Shown: positions 1 to 13,586 of the stretch, in pieces
How the letters are laid out: the number at the start of each line of letters is the position of its first letter
How positions within the stretch are numbered: the first letter of the stretch is position 1
Source of the DNA: Jacaranda mimosifolia
Taxonomy: Eukaryota > Streptophyta > Magnoliopsida > Lamiales > Bignoniaceae
Reading direction: 5' to 3'
DNA: 64,000 bases
NCBI GenBank assembly: GCA_018894105.1
Contig: CM032133.1
Coordinates: 14,894,501 to 14,958,500 of the forward strand
Notes under the pieces: generated by a model
The model's input: only the letters and a program-made list of their open reading frames with translations
Databases searched by the model: none
Told to the model about the DNA's origin: nothing
Position numbers and translations under genes: made by a program

Positions 1-3000
1 AAGTGGGAGATTAGAACTATGATGTCACCCACCTTAATTTGCTTTCATTTCTTGTTTAAAGATATATCTTCTACTACTTCCTTTTTTAAAGCCTCACAGT
101 ATACCTGAAAATCACACAATATAAAACATCGATTATATCAGTACCCAATCACCTTTTCATCCTTCAAATAGCATTATGATTAAATAAATAACTCCACATG
201 CTACACAAATCTGACAAAGTTAGTTACAAATTGAATTTAATGAAATCAATGAATTGCTTTTCTACTTAAATGAAGAAAAATTGTAAAATTCACTTCCAAA
301 AATTTAGTTTAAAAATTATTTAGAATAGATTGAATTAGAGTAATCAGGTATCAACTTTTTACAAGCAAATTAAAAATAATGCATATATTTTTCAAACTAA
401 CTACAGTAGAATTTATGAGGACTTGTCAACTCCGTATTATGTATATATATATATATATATATTTTTTTTTTTTCTATATTTGTCATTTACAATCATTTAG
501 TTAAATAATAATCACAATTAATATGTTAACATCTTATTAAATAGAACTAAGTTTCACTATATTTATTGCTTAACTAATTTATTTAAGAATATTTTAATTG
601 GACTTTAATTTATTGTCTATAAAATTAATCAATTTTGACATCATTAGACTTTTTTGTTGCTATTCCATCATTATTTGTAGCTAGTAACAGAGTAGTAACA
701 GAATAGCAATGAAAAGATACTTACATTAATTATTTTTTTTTAATAAAACATAACTCATTGCCATTTTTATCTTTCATAATAATTGTATTTTGTTAATTTA
801 AGAAAGTCAAAAATAATTGTGTCAACAAAGCGAAAAGGAAATAAAAAAAAAAAAGTATGATATCTAGGACATACATTAAAAGTTACACAAAATTGAGAGA
901 CCAATTGGTACTACGAGAACTCAATTAATTAAAATTTCATCCTACAAAATATCATAATGTTCCATTAACAAAACTCTCTATATTGTAAAATGTAATGAAA
1001 TTAGTTACAATGTGAAAACAAAATGATAATGAGTCATTTTTCTAATTGAAGAAAAAACTAAAAAAATGAATTAAAAATTTCGACAAAAAAAAAAATATAT
1101 ATTTTGGGTATATAAGTCTAATAGGAGCACTATATAAGCCCTGAATTTTATAAGAAACATCAATGTGATTGATGAACTATTTATAATTAGAATTAATTTG
1201 TTAACAAAGAGCAAGTGATACTAAAGTTCACCAAGTTAATTACTTAAGTAACTCATTTAAGAACGTGATTAATGGAATTTATTTTTTTTTCTATAAAATT
1301 AATCAGTTTTGATATGTACAAGATTTTTATGTATATTTCATTGTTATTGTTATACCTAGCAATGAAGTAAGAAAGAAAATAGATTTAAATCAATCATTTA
1401 GCTTGTTATTAAAATATAACTTCATTGATTTTACCATAAGATGTTAGCTACAAAATAGCAACCAAAATTTATTCATCACATTTAGAAACAGGATAATGAT
1501 AGAAATATTACATTTCAAAATAAAAATAAAATCCTCCAATTATGTTGTTGCTATTCTGTAGTTAATAGCAACAAGATAGTAATGGAGTTCTATCAATTTC
1601 ATTTTGCAATAGACTAGCAACGAATATATTATTTTTTAAACTAAGTATTAATTCTTTATATTGTTTGGTTGCTATTCCATTTCAATTAGCAAAGGAATAG
1701 CCACAGGGTATACTTTTGTCACAATAATACTGACAGAATAGCAATGGACTATCAAGTCCTTTCCTATTCCATTGCTATTCTATTGGAAAGTCTAAAAAAA
1801 ATGTTGCGATTTATGTTCCGTTGCTATTTTCATATGTATTCCGCTGAAAATAGCAACGGAACTTTTCTATTGGTAAAATTTCATTATAAATACTTTGTTT
1901 TCTTGTAGTAAGAAGAAGAAAAAAAGAGGTTGCTGAGGCAACATGTGAAATGAAAAATATTTTTTGAGTTCGACTTATGAGAGGGATGGCGGAGTATGAG
2001 TCAATACCACTGAACCCAAGATTGTGATGGCGAATCCAATACAATCGAACAAAAGATCTTCTTCGATCAATTATGTTCTTATATTAATTCCTTGTTCTAT
2101 TGAGTTAGCTATCATTAGGAATAGGAAAGTATTTTCCAAGTTTATCATAGAGCATTAATTTTTAAAATTTTGGTGTAATGTGGAAAACTGTGTTAGTCCC
2201 GTGCGTAATTTCTATATTATGATCATTAATTGGGTTTGGATAGGAGCTTTACTTGTACCAATGGAGTAAAGACATTATAAAGAAGCATTTTGATATATAA
2301 ATGTAAGAGCACTTTAAACATGGATGGGAGCTCTATTTTTTTGTTTTTTTTGGGTGGGGGAGTGGGGGTGGGTGTGGTTTGTTTAGCATAGACAAGTGTC
2401 TGGCTAAGAATCACAACATTGCCATTTAATTTCAGCTAGCTATGCTTGAAAATTGGAATTAAGTAGTAAACTAATCTAATAAAAACTAATTCTCCATTTG
2501 CGCAGCACTCAAGCCCACTTATATTTATTTATTGAACTGCCTCCTTGAGACCTGTCAATTATTGGTCAATACACCTAACACTTGGCCACCAACACTACTA
2601 CTATTAATTGTTATTCCCACCACAGGTCTTTGCTCCCGTGCTGACGGCACAAACACTCTCCCATGCCACACTTGTATATATTGTGCAAATATGGGTTACA
2701 GTGCATTAGAAAAGTACGTTGCAAGGATATTAAGATCCGCCACACTACATACAATTGCCCATCGCTTTCTCAATTTTATCTTCTTTTACGTTCTATTCTA
2801 TAAAATAACTAATAGTGAGCATATAAAAAAAATAAAAATTCTCAAATACAAATCACATAAATTTTACATGCATTCATAAAGTGGAATACGTAACAAATTA
2901 TAAATTAAGATGTAGGATATAATAAAAAATAGCAATTTTGAGGATTTATTATGTGGGTGTCTGTTGCAATTCTGCTCATTTTGGCACCTTCATTCAGTGT

Positions 3001-3894
3001 TTTTATTTGCAATGGAAATTTGGGTGAAGAGAGCTTCATCTATTTTATGCATTGGACACATAAATGCGAACCATGAATTATAAGCTACGAGAAGGAGGGG
3101 ATGTTTTTCGATCTTCATCATAATATTACCCTACCTACTAGCTAGCCTCTTGTTGCAAATTTATTATCCTTATTTTAGTTAATTTTGGATGTCACAAAAA
3201 GAAAGCCCATTCCTAAAATGATTTTTTTCTTTTTTTCTTTTTTAAAAAAAATATGTTTCTATGATAATTTTACTTAATATTATTAACTATCAAGTGATAG
3301 TTTGAAAAATCTTACTTATTTAACTCTCATCTTCAAGTGATATGTGTCTTATATATATAGTGGTATAAGTTTCTCCCATAATAAGATAAATCAGATATTC
3401 GAACCCTATAAATTCTTACTGTGCGTTTGCATAATAATATTAATTTAAAAAAAAATTCTCATCTAAAAATATTTTATTTAGTCAAACTACAACTATAATT
3501 AACTGAAAAATAGAGACCATGCCAATATTGTTCCCCAAACAACACTTGTCAAATATGGTAATAGAGAGTGAAAAACGAGGGAATATTGGATGAGGAACAA
3601 GTGAATAACACGACAACACCACTTTGAAATACACACAGCTGGCCAGCATGCCTAAATAAAGTGGGAATCCACACTTATGGATTATAAGTCCAATATGCTA
3701 TTCCAAAATACTCTTTCTTCCACTGATCTCTCTCTCTTTTAATTTCAAGTTCTTGAATTAAATTAAAAACAAGTTTCTTTTTATCTTTACAGTTGAAGAA
3801 GAAAAGTAGATTGGCACTATTTTAAGCCAATAGAAGGCCATTTTTTCAGCTCTGAATCTTCCTTCTTCACCACCTTCATTACCAGTTTGCACCA
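1..3894. other. Intergenic DNA upstream of the histidine kinase gene
   Basis: No convincing gene is visible. The DNA is strongly AT-rich, with poly(A/T) runs and a short TA microsatellite near 440-460. The last 200 bases (about 3700-3894) are CT-rich and run up to an ATG in a CACC-ATGG context, so they probably hold the 5' untranslated leader of the kinase gene. An open frame at 2532-2879 (115 codons) has no recognisable domain and biased composition, and I do not call it a gene. Confidence 0.6.
656..1880. repeat. Scattered TTGCTATTC / GAATAGCAA motif cluster, possible transposon subterminal region
   Basis: The motif TTGCTATTC and its complement recur in both orientations, for example near 656, 700, 1543, 1665, 1735, 1770, 1815 and 1840. 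Near 1847 it takes the form AATAGCAACGGAAC. Dense short motifs of this sort, including GCAACGGA, are common inside the ends of plant CACTA elements. I did not find a CACTA terminus or a target duplication here, so the element type is only an inference and the borders are approximate. Confidence 0.35.
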
Positions 3895-6800
3895 ATGGGT
3901 TCATTGCTTACGAGACTCTTCAACAGAATTTCTCATCTCCTCAGTAGCTGCAAAGTAAGGATCATATCTCCAGGCAGCAGCACAACAACTTTCCAGAGGG
4001 ACGTGGAAGAAGAGGAGACTCAATATGAAACTACTGTTTGCCTTTCATCGTCATATTATAGTGTTTTTGTCGTTCGTCTCGCCATCATGGTATGTGATCA
4101 CTTTTGTTCCTTTGCCTATCTTTAATTTATCATGCAACTCCAAATGTGCCATCCTGCTAGGAAGAATCTTATCATACATATACATCAAGTTGAAATATGA
4201 GATAAAATAAAAAATGAAATGAAGTACCACGACCGTCTAATCCTAAGGCGATGCATAAAAATGAGGCCTTTAATTTATAATAAAAAATTAAATTTTACAA
4301 AATTATTAAATTCCAAATACGCACATCTTTTTTTAGTAGCTATTTTGTACTTTATAGGAAAAATATTTTTCATATAAAATATTACTATTGAATTTTATTT
4401 TCTATCTTTTTGTATAAAATTATTAATTAACTTTAATAATTAATTGCTTCTAATGTTTTCTTTTAGTTGATAGCATAACTAGCTCATTCTATCTTTCTTG
4501 AGATATTATTGACGTTAGGTAAAATTTTATTATTTTCAATTTTGAAAAAGTTTATTCTACCAAAGCAAAAGAGTAAGTATAATTGGAAAAGACGAGTTAT
4601 TTAATTATTAGCATTGAAAAAGAATGAAGTTGATAGGATTTTGATAAATAAAGAATAAGAAATAAAAGGATAGCGAAGATTTAGAAGAATTAAAAGTACT
4701 GAAATTTAAACTAATATTTTTTTAAATTAATTATTTATTGTAACTTTAAACAATAAGTCTCCAAATAAAGGCCTTATATTTTTTCTTATGCCTAATTCTT
4801 TTTGGAGGGAAAAAAAATATATATGTATGAGGCTTCTAACTATGGCCCTATATTCTTTTAGGGCTTTTAATTTTAAAAGGGCATTACATTTCTTTTTTTT
4901 TTTTGAGGCTTAAAATATGAAAGAGCAACATATATAGGAGCCTTCCAAAACTTGGAGGCCCAAAGCAATTGCCTTTCTTGACTAAAAGAAGAGCCAAAGC
5001 CACCCCTGTAGAGGATTCAAAGTGGTATGAGAATTGCCTCATAGCTAGGAAGATACAAGGTGTGTATTGTTTATTTATTCGTTTACCATTTATAGATAAA
5101 TTCAGACAGCAACCATGTATAACTTGTTTTGTTATTAACGGTAAAAGGCCAACCAATGAAGAGAATTATTCCTTGCATTAGAGTTACCCTTCTTGCTTCC
5201 ATAAGGCCAATTTTGTTCCTTCAGAATTAGTGAGATTTATTTCATTAAAAAAGGGGTAACCAAGCATAGTTTATAGCTGTATGGTGTAAGTAATTTTGGA
5301 ATCCTATCCAGTACCAATTGTGTCTGATCATTCTCTCGTACCAACTAGTAATCATCACCTTGATAAGCTATTGCCTCACCCACTAGCTAATCAGACGCAA
5401 GTCCCAATTCGTACGGATTCCTTTTTTAACTCTTCAGCCTATGGGGTATTATAATAGCCGTTTCCTGCTGAGGCCTTATTATCTCTAGCTGTTCTTTTGT
5501 GTCTGTATGGAAGTGAAATGATGTCTTTGAAGTATCATTCTTATTGGGGATAAAGTGATGCTCATTTGTTGTTTGATGTTTGTTTTCATTGATGTGTTTG
5601 TGCAGATTATGCTAGCAATTTTGATAGGCTTGCTAACTTTACTAACATGGCATATTACAAGAGTCTACACTACAAGATCACTGAACACATTAGCATATGG
5701 ACTTCGACATGAACTTCTACAACGGCCCATTTTGCGTATGTGGAACATCCTTAATTCTACTGTCGAAGTTGCAACTGCTCAGGTCAAGCTCTCAGAGTCA
5801 GTGATCAGGCGCTACAACAAACCTGTCGATCAAGCAGAGCAAGTTGAGGTTGTCGAACTATGAAATAGCCTCATTAATTTAAAAAAAAAAAAAAAGTTTG
5901 ATGCTTCTTATTTTATTTTTTTGTTTCCATAATGAATATTATTCAGTTATGTCTTCTTCTACTCTCAGCAGCTTTATGAAGTTATGAGGGACGTAACATG
6001 GGCGTTGTTTGTCAGCCGCAGAGCTCTCAATTCAATAACTTTGAACTACAGAAATGGTTTTGTACAGGCTTTTCATAGAAACCACAGGAGCAATAACACA
6101 TACTACATATACTCTGACCTTGTTAATTATTCAATAAGCGGATCTTATGATGTTAACTTGCTGTCATCTCATCAAGGATGGAATGATCAGTCTATACATG
6201 GAAACATTTCTGCCATTTGGTATAGAGAACCTCTGGATCCTCTGACAGGATCAAAAATTGGAAAAGCAACGCCAATTCCACCGGATGAGCTAATAAATAT
6301 TGCAGGCATTTCACAGGTCCCTGATGGAACAGCATCATGGCATATAGCCGTAAGCAAATATACAGATTCGCCATTGCTTTCAGCGGCATTGCCTGTTTGG
6401 GATCCATCCCATGAGATCATAGTTGCTGTTGTTGGTGTTACAACTGCACTTTATAGTGTAGGTCAATTGATGAAAGAACTAGTTGAGTTCCACAGTGGAC
6501 ATATATATTTAACCTCTCAAGAGGGTTGGCTGCTTGCTACTTCAACAAATACTCCTCTACTGATGAATTCAACGACAGGGCCGAAGCTCATGATGGCTGT
6601 TGATTCTGAGGAAAATGTGATACGATCTGGAGCCGAGTGTTTACAGAAAGTATATGGCAACAAATTTCCTCCTAGCCAGGAAGTTCATATAGAGAAAGCA
6701 AAGCTTGGGAACCGGCTCTATTACATCGATTCCTTTTTCCTCAACTTAAAGAGACTTCCTATGGTAAGTTTGGCTTGTCAAAGCTAAAGGATTCTGTCCT

Positions 6801-9800
6801 AAGTGAGGCTTCACTCTCTGAAGTCAATGGCTTATTATTGCTGGCATTTGGAACATTATTATAAAACCTGCATATTGAAGCTTGTAACCAAACTTGCTAG
6901 TGTTTCTTTTTGGTGTTCTTATGTGATTTCAGGTTGGGGTAATCATAATACCAAGGAAATATATAATGGGAAAAGTTGATGAAAAGACTTTCAAAAGTTT
7001 GATGATATTAATATCAGCTTCTGTATGCATCCTGTTGGTTGGATGCTTCTGCATCTTCATTTTGACAAATGGGGTGTCAAAGGAGATGAAACTTCGGGCA
7101 GCTCTGATAAGTCATTTAGACGCAAGAAGGAAGGCCGAGGCATCAAGCAACTACAAAAGCCAGTTCTTAGCTAACATGAGGTAAGAATATCAGATCTTGA
7201 CTCTTAGGTTGCAAAAACAGATAGCTTGGTCATAAAATTCTGTGTTTTAATGAAGAGAAATTGTCCCTCTTTTGAAGGTAGGTCTCAATGTTAGTGAAGA
7301 TTGGATAAAGTTTGAACAAGCCAAAACACAACCAAGTTGTTACCATGCTATTTCCTTCCTCTAAAGATACATTTTTGTGCTGCATAACATAATATCCATG
7401 TGCATCTGTTTAACTTTGAGGTATTCTTGTTGAATGTAAAATGCTTTGTAGCAGGACTGATACATTAAAATCTCTAAAGCCATCTCTATGTGTTTATACA
7501 TTTTTCATCTTAGGAAGAACTCATATTCCTTTGTAGATGAACAGGTTTTATCTCTGTGCTGCTGGACGGGGTTTAATCAAGATACCAAACATTAGTTTTA
7601 TGGATTGTGCTTCTTTCTATTTGATTCTATAACCCCTTTAGGAGGTGTTTGGTTAAACTTATTTAAAAGCTTTTATAAGCTTCTACATCTTATAAGATGT
7701 TTTTGGAGCTTATAAAATGCTAGATCTTTTTTTAAAAATAAGTTCTTAAAGTATTTGGATAAAATATGATCTTATAACTTTAGTAATAACAATTTTGTAA
7801 TTAATATAATTAAAATTAAGAGAGGTTGTTAAGATGTTCAAAATAAGTTAGGAAGTCCTTACTTTATAAAAAAGAGCTTATAAGCTCCTAACATCTTATT
7901 TTTTGAGCTTATAAGCTTTTTTATAAAAAAAATTACCAAACACTTTTTAATAGTTTATAAGCTCTCAAACATCTTATAAGATATTTTGAGGAATTTATAA
8001 GCTCACCCAAACATCCTCTTAGTATCAAATAGAAAACAAAACATGTTACAATATATGGTAAATAATTTACTTGTTACTTTTTCTGTTGTCACAGTCACGA
8101 ACTTCGAACACCTATGGCTGCAGTGATTGGATTGCTGGATATTCTCATGAGTGATGACTGCCTCACAAATGAACAACATGCAATGATTACCCAAATTCGT
8201 AAATGTTCCACTGCTTTACTACGGCTTCTCAACAACATTTTGGATCTTAGCAAGGTAAGGTTCGGTAACAGAAAACAGTTTTATAAGAATTAAAACTGTT
8301 TTTGTTGTATCCCTGAGGATCAGTGGCTTGCAAAAATTCTGCACCATCTGACTTTTTTCCAGTGAACAAAAATCATATACTTTTTACAGGTTGAATCAGG
8401 AAAATTAGTATTGGAAGAAACTGAGTTTGACTTAGGTCGAGAACTAGAAGGGCTTATTGATATGTTCTCTGTCCAGTGTATTAACCACAATGTAGAGACT
8501 GTTCTTGATCTTTCTGGTATGGCCTCAACCATTTTGCCGTGTATCTATTTGTGACCATTGGAGTTGTATATTTGATACACAGCATCCATACTACCTTTCC
8601 ATCTTTAATTTCTAATGCAATAGTATTGATGCTTCTCCGTAACAGATGATATGCCAAAAGTAGTCCAAGGAGACTCCGGAAGAGTTCTTCAAATTTTTGC
8701 AAATCTTATCAGCAATTCTATCAAGTTCACAACCTGTAAGTCCCAGTAATTTCCTTACAGATTTTCACGTCACTTCATCTGTTAGGAAAGATATTTTCTA
8801 ACAGCGGATCATTGGGGGGGAAAAAACAGAAAAATTGAGAATGAAAACATTGATGAAAGCTAAGCTCTACAGTAGAGTCAGTCATCAGTTCTAGTTTAGC
8901 TCCTTTGTCTTCTTATTACAATTGTTGCTTCTTTCTTTGTGTTTGTAGCTGCATTGGTGTGTGTGTTTGACCTCTTTATTTCATGTAACTGATCAAGTAT
9001 GAACAGAATTCTTCTGACCATACATGCTTATATAAGATCATCTGGATAATCGTCTGTAAGGAAATTAAAGTTGTCTGCTTAATTATTCTGACAGCTGGAT
9101 ACATCATTCTGCGTGGCTGGTGTGAGACTGATACTAAGACAAGGGAATTCTCTGCAAATCCAAAGGAGTCCTGGTGTGCACAAAAGTTGAAATGGAAAAG
9201 GGAAGCAAGCCACGGAAAGATGTGCTCCAGGAAAGATAACAAAATGATTCTTTGGTTCGAAGTTGATGACACTGGTTGCGGTATGTATGCCTCTCACAGC
9301 CATGTACAGACTTGTGTGTTTCTTGTGTGCATGCAGTGGAGTAATTTTATTATCCCTAACCTTTTCCATTCTTTTCAGGGATTGATCCAAACAAATGGGA
9401 ATCTGTATTTGAAAGTTTTGAGCAAGCTGATCCCTCAACGACTCGACTGTAAGCTACTTAAAAGTTTATTGAAATGTTTGCCTGTTGAAAGTAAAAAAAC
9501 AGAAGGCTACTTTCAACTCATCTGACAAATTAATTTTACTTTTAAGTTACTTTATCTATGTATAGAGTAATGAGGATCCTGGAAAATCTCACTTTGATGG
9601 TTTCTTTTATAATTTCTGTTATTCTCAGGCATGGTGGCACTGGTCTAGGTCTGTGCATTGTGCGAACCTTGGTGAGTTGGAAATTCATGATGATCCATCT
9701 AAGGAAATAGATCATTAATCATATAAGCTTCATAAGAGGGAATGCAATTCATTTTCTCAACATTGAATTCTTGAAAAACTATAAACAGCAATGATCCAAT

Positions 9801-11424
9801 GTGCATCTCTTTGTAGTATCTAATGATGAGAGAACTCTTAACAACAGGTCAACAAGATGAATGGAGAAATCAAAGTGGTAAAGAAGAGTGGACCAGGAAC
9901 TCTGATGCAGCTATATCTGATTCTCACCACACCTGCTGATGCTACAAAGCAGCATTATCAATTAAACTTGGAAGAGCGTAACCTGACTGTGAGTATTACT
10001 TTACTCTCCAAAATTTGGATTCCATAACTTAAAGTCGTAGCCTGGTTAATTTTGATCAACTTTGTGTTAGTTTAGATGCTATAGAAACTATTATAATTAT
10101 TGAAGCTGAATACAGGTGTTGCTTGCACTTAATGGCAGAATGACAAGATTGATTTTGACACAGTGGTTACAGAAAAATGGGGTTCACACCCACGAAGCAT
10201 CCGATTGGAATGAGCTGACACTAAGTCTTCAAGAACTCTTCAAAGCCGGAACTTATACTCAAAATTCCCCACTGGAATATTTGGAAACTCAAGAATCAAA
10301 TGTAGCAAACAGACTTACCTCAGTTTTCATCATTATTATTGATATTGGACTACTTGACTTGAGTACTGAGATATGGAAGCAGCAGCTCAATTTTCTAGAC
10401 AAGTACTGTGGCAGGGCCAGTTTTGTATGGATATTAAACCATGATACCTCCAATGCTGTTAAGGCAGAACTCCGCAAAAGAGGGCACCTATTAATGTTTA
10501 GCAGGCCTTTATACAAAGCAAAAATGATTCAGATTTTTGAAGCTGTGATGAGGGACAGAAGTGTGCAGCTGGAAACAAATAAGGTTGCTTTACAAACTCC
10601 AATAGCAGATGGACAATTTCATGAATTTCTTGAAATTGATGCTCTTCACTCAGGTTCTATCAGCTCTGATGATTCTGAAAAGCCAGAAAATGACTGTTCT
10701 ACTGATCTAATTCATGTAAATCTAGATGAGAATACTTGTAACAGGACTAATTCAGTGCAAGGAAGAGTTAAACATCAATATTTGGCTAAGTTGATTCATG
10801 AAGATCAAGGTGGCCCTGCTGCTTCTGCTGCATTCTCATGTAAGGTTGTTAATGAACAAAGATCTCTTGAGGGTCTGCGCATACTTCTTGCAGAAGATAC
10901 GCCAATACTACAGAGAGTTGCAACTATAATGCTGGAGAAAATGGGAGCAAAAGTTGTTGTTGTAGGAGATGGACTTCAGGCCGTTGATGCTCTGAAAGTC
11001 AAGAATATCCAGTCAAATGAATATAGAGATGAATCTCTCCTTGAAGATGGCAAATGGGAAACCACTCACTTAGAACCATTGTCGTTTGACTTGATTTTGA
11101 TGGATTGTCAAGTAAGTTTTAAACACCAATTTATTTCCTTGTTTCGCAATAATTTTATTTTTTTATGAGTAATATAGCATCTCATATTACTGTTTTGCAT
11201 GAAACATACAGATGCCTAAGATGGATGGCTATGAAGCAACAGAAGTTATAAGGAGATCAGAGTTAGGAACTGGTTTACACATTCCAATAGTTGCATTGAC
11301 TGCTCATGCAATGTCATCTGATGAAGCAAAATGCCTACAAGTGGGTATGGATGCTTACCTAACAAAGCCTATTGACTGCAAGCTAATGGTTTCCACCATC
11401 CTTTCCTTAACCAAGGGAAAATGA
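3895..11424 (+). CDS. AHK1: Hybrid histidine kinase, AHK1/ATHK1 osmosensor type (13 exons)
   Basis: Membrane sensor kinase of the His-to-Asp phosphorelay; in Arabidopsis this family is linked to osmotic and drought sensing. Exons: 3895-4089, 5606-5848, 5972-6763, 6933-7180, 8095-8254, 8390-8516, 8646-8735, 9095-9280, 9379-9448, 9629-9671, 9848-9988, 10116-11111, 11212-11424. All junctions are GT-AG and in phase, giving 1167 residues (Arabidopsis AHK1 is about 1200). Membrane segments lie near residues 55-80 and 432-455 and flank an outer sensor region. The H-box SHELRTP has the phospho-accepting His at 494. The ATPase shows the N-box NLISNSIKF, G1 DTGCGI and G2 GGTGLGL. A long variable region, starting with a receiver-like degenerate stretch, precedes the true receiver (about 1018-1165) with the phospho-Asp in LMDCQMP at 1095 and Lys in TKP at 1149. 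The start at 3895 is the only ATG that leads into the first membrane segment. No frameshift or stop is seen. Identification rests on remembered family similarity. Confidence 0.93.
4225..5000. mobile_element. Probable hAT-type relic in intron 1 of the kinase gene
   Basis: Intron 1 (4090-5605) is 1.5 kb long. Inside it, a block opens with a CGACCGTCTAATCCTAAGGC-like stretch near 4230 and closes near 5010 with GGCCCAAAGCAATTGCCTTT and a CCACCCCTG end. Repeated AAAGCAATTGC-type ends with CC(G)CCCCTG are familiar from degraded hAT elements with TTF-type transposases in plants. No target duplication was found and the coding part is lost. A 70-codon open frame at 4969-5181 overlaps its end and has no recognised domain. 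Confidence 0.3.
5966..5971 (+). promoter_or_regulatory. NAGNAG tandem splice acceptor at exon 3
   Basis: The intron before exon 3 ends in CAGCAG. Use of the first AG starts the exon at 5969 and adds one Gln; use of the second starts it at 5972. Both keep the frame (Glu-Gln-Leu-Tyr or Glu-Leu-Tyr). Such NAGNAG sites often give mixed transcripts in plants. I used 5972 in the model, but the choice is open. Confidence 0.6.
7641..8018. mobile_element. Tourist-like MITE in intron 4 of the kinase gene
   Basis: A block of about 378 bp has imperfect terminal inverted repeats: the left end reads GGAGGTGTTTGGTTAAACTT and the right end, read inward, GAGGATGTTTGGGTGAGCTT. It is flanked by TTA on both sides (7638-7640 and 8019-8021), the 3-bp target duplication typical of PIF/Harbinger elements. 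The inside is built from many copies of CTTATAAG and its variants and could fold into a long hairpin. It has no coding capacity. It explains why intron 4 (7181-8094) is the longest one in the kinase-core region. Confidence 0.65.
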
Positions 11425-13586
11425 CAACCAAGAAGCTGGACTACTGCTTCATTTTGTGTAAAGGATAATAATAAAAATGTTTCAACAGACAGAAAAAATG
11501 TTAAGAGCTAACAAAGCATAGGTTTATCTGAAGTAGGGGACACAGAAAATTTGTGAATGGAGTAGTGCTAACTATTGAAATTTTGCTCATGTGTATATAT
11601 ATATGTGTGTTTTCAGGTCACGAAGATAGTCTTGTTCTCAATTAGCTGAATTGAAGCTCTTATTATGCGCATAGTTGATATTATACAGATGCTTTCTGGA
11701 AGTGTTGTTTTTCAATTGAATTGGTTTCTTAAAGTTTTATGGAAAGACTTTATTCTCAAATTCGTATATTCTGATTCCATGTTAAACCATAGTAAGTCGG
11801 CTTACTTAAAAGCTAACTCCCATAATAAATCATTGTCTGAAAACCAAACACACAATTATATGGACATTTAGCAATATTAATAATTTTATGAGGGAAGATA
11901 GATTTTGACCTCATGAGTTTACAAATATTGTAACTAAAGAGAAACTCCAGGGGGCCATATTTTAGATTCAAGTGAGTGGTTGCTGGTGCACAGTTTTTAT
12001 CATGATTCAGTTTTGAGGTCTGCTTATCTTCTGGTTCAGAAATGCAACTCTGAACGGTCAGATTTGGATCCTGTTTTGGGAACTTTGGTCGTGTTGTTGC
12101 TTGGATTGTTGGCTTAGGATATATAAGTGCAGAGTCCCGTGTAGTGAAGATCAAGCGCTCCTTTTCACTTACAGTTTCTGCATGGCAAAAGGGCTGGAAA
12201 CTGATTACTCCCAATGCAGCACTTAGACATGCACATACTTAGTTCACTATATAGGAATAGGATATCACAGGTGGCTGGCCCATTTTGTTTCTGTAACCAG
12301 CTGCAATAAAAAATATTGTGCATAATTTTGCTCCTTTTTTTTTTTTTTTTTTCCCATTTTTGTGGTTTTGATCATTTTGCCATTCCAAAAGTTTTAAGGG
12401 AAGTAAGTACTTCCCTAATTAATTGACTCTAGCTCTGGGACATTGTAATTTCCCCTTGCTTTCTAATATATATCCTGCTGACCTTAACCTTTCTTCCAGG
12501 GGAAGAAAAAGATTTTCTCAAGTGGAAGCTTTGAGGTCAATATTAGAGATGTTCATAAAAAAATACCTTTTGTGTAAACCATCAAAACTCAAGAACCATA
12601 TCTACCCTTTTGTGTAAACCAATCAAAACTCAAAATACTCCATGCTCAAATATATCAAACATGTAGCAAATTTTTACATATAGGCTTTGTACAAATTGTT
12701 GGCAAAATATTGGCAAATGAAGGATTGAATATCAGTATGGTTTTTCTTGCTTTGTGAGATTGTATGACATTTAGAATTTCATGATTCACTATTTGAACTT
12801 GTTGAAACAAGTATGAGCGATGGTCCAATTTATAAGTCATAGAGCAAATTTGCTCTGATACAAAAGAAAATAAAATCAAGATCAAGGATACTAGCACTAC
12901 GAGAGAGAGAGAGAGAGAGATTACAATATAATGAAAGAATCAAGATCTACAAATTATGGTATATCAGTGCGTAAATCATGGTGCCTCATTAGTTGTTGTT
13001 CACCGGTTTTCATATGGTGCCAAGGAACCCTTGACAATATCTTATTAGGCCTTCACAAGGTACCTAAAGTTATTTCTTTGTTGCAAAATGGTTTCTATAG
13101 TGTGCATTCAGTACAAATATTATAGCTATGAAAATGTGTCTATTCACCGAGTCCCAAGTCAAGCTTATTTTGAATGAATTATAAGCAAATCCACACGAGT
13201 TCCTTCATATTCGAACGGATCATAAACACACGTTACCCTCACCTTGATGAATTGCTACAAGACATATCCCCACGTTTTAACATCTCAAATACTTGGAGCT
13301 CTGGTGATTGTCAATTGGAAAATAAGATTCACACTATTATTCTATATGAATATGCTTGCTTTCTTTATATAACAAGAAATGAAAGAATGCCTTCTTAATT
13401 ACTACCAGCTTTCCTCCTCCTGGTTCCCCACTTGGCATGTTTGTCAAGGAAAGTAGAGCAGGGAACATAACTCAAGATGATTTTCAAGAAATGTACATTG
13501 TTCTTAATTACATAGCAGAGTAGGATAGGAGGTTTTACATTCTCTAATAAAATAAGGACCCATGATGTTCTTAGGCCAACAAATGG
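11425..13586. other. Intergenic DNA between two convergent genes
   Basis: This holds the 3' ends of the kinase gene (+) and of the peroxidase gene (-). AATAATAAAAATG about 40 bases after the kinase stop could serve in polyadenylation. A poly(T) run lies near 12336-12352. The repeated phrase CCTTTTGTGTAAACCA occurs twice (about 12567 and 12607), a small direct repeat with a 40-bp period. An antisense open frame at 11813-12214 (133 codons) shows no recognised domain. I see no further gene. Confidence 0.6.
12901..12920. repeat. (GA)10 microsatellite
   Basis: A perfect GA dinucleotide run of about 20 bases lies in the spacer between the two genes. Confidence 0.9.

Noticed and set aside
2532..2879. 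115-codon plus-strand open frame
   Set aside because: No recognisable domain, a Lys/Ile-rich tail from AT-rich DNA, and no splice or promoter context that supports a gene.
11813..12214. 133-codon minus-strand open frame between the two genes
   Set aside because: It lies past the 3' end of the kinase gene, has no recognised domain and shows mixed composition. No support beyond its length.
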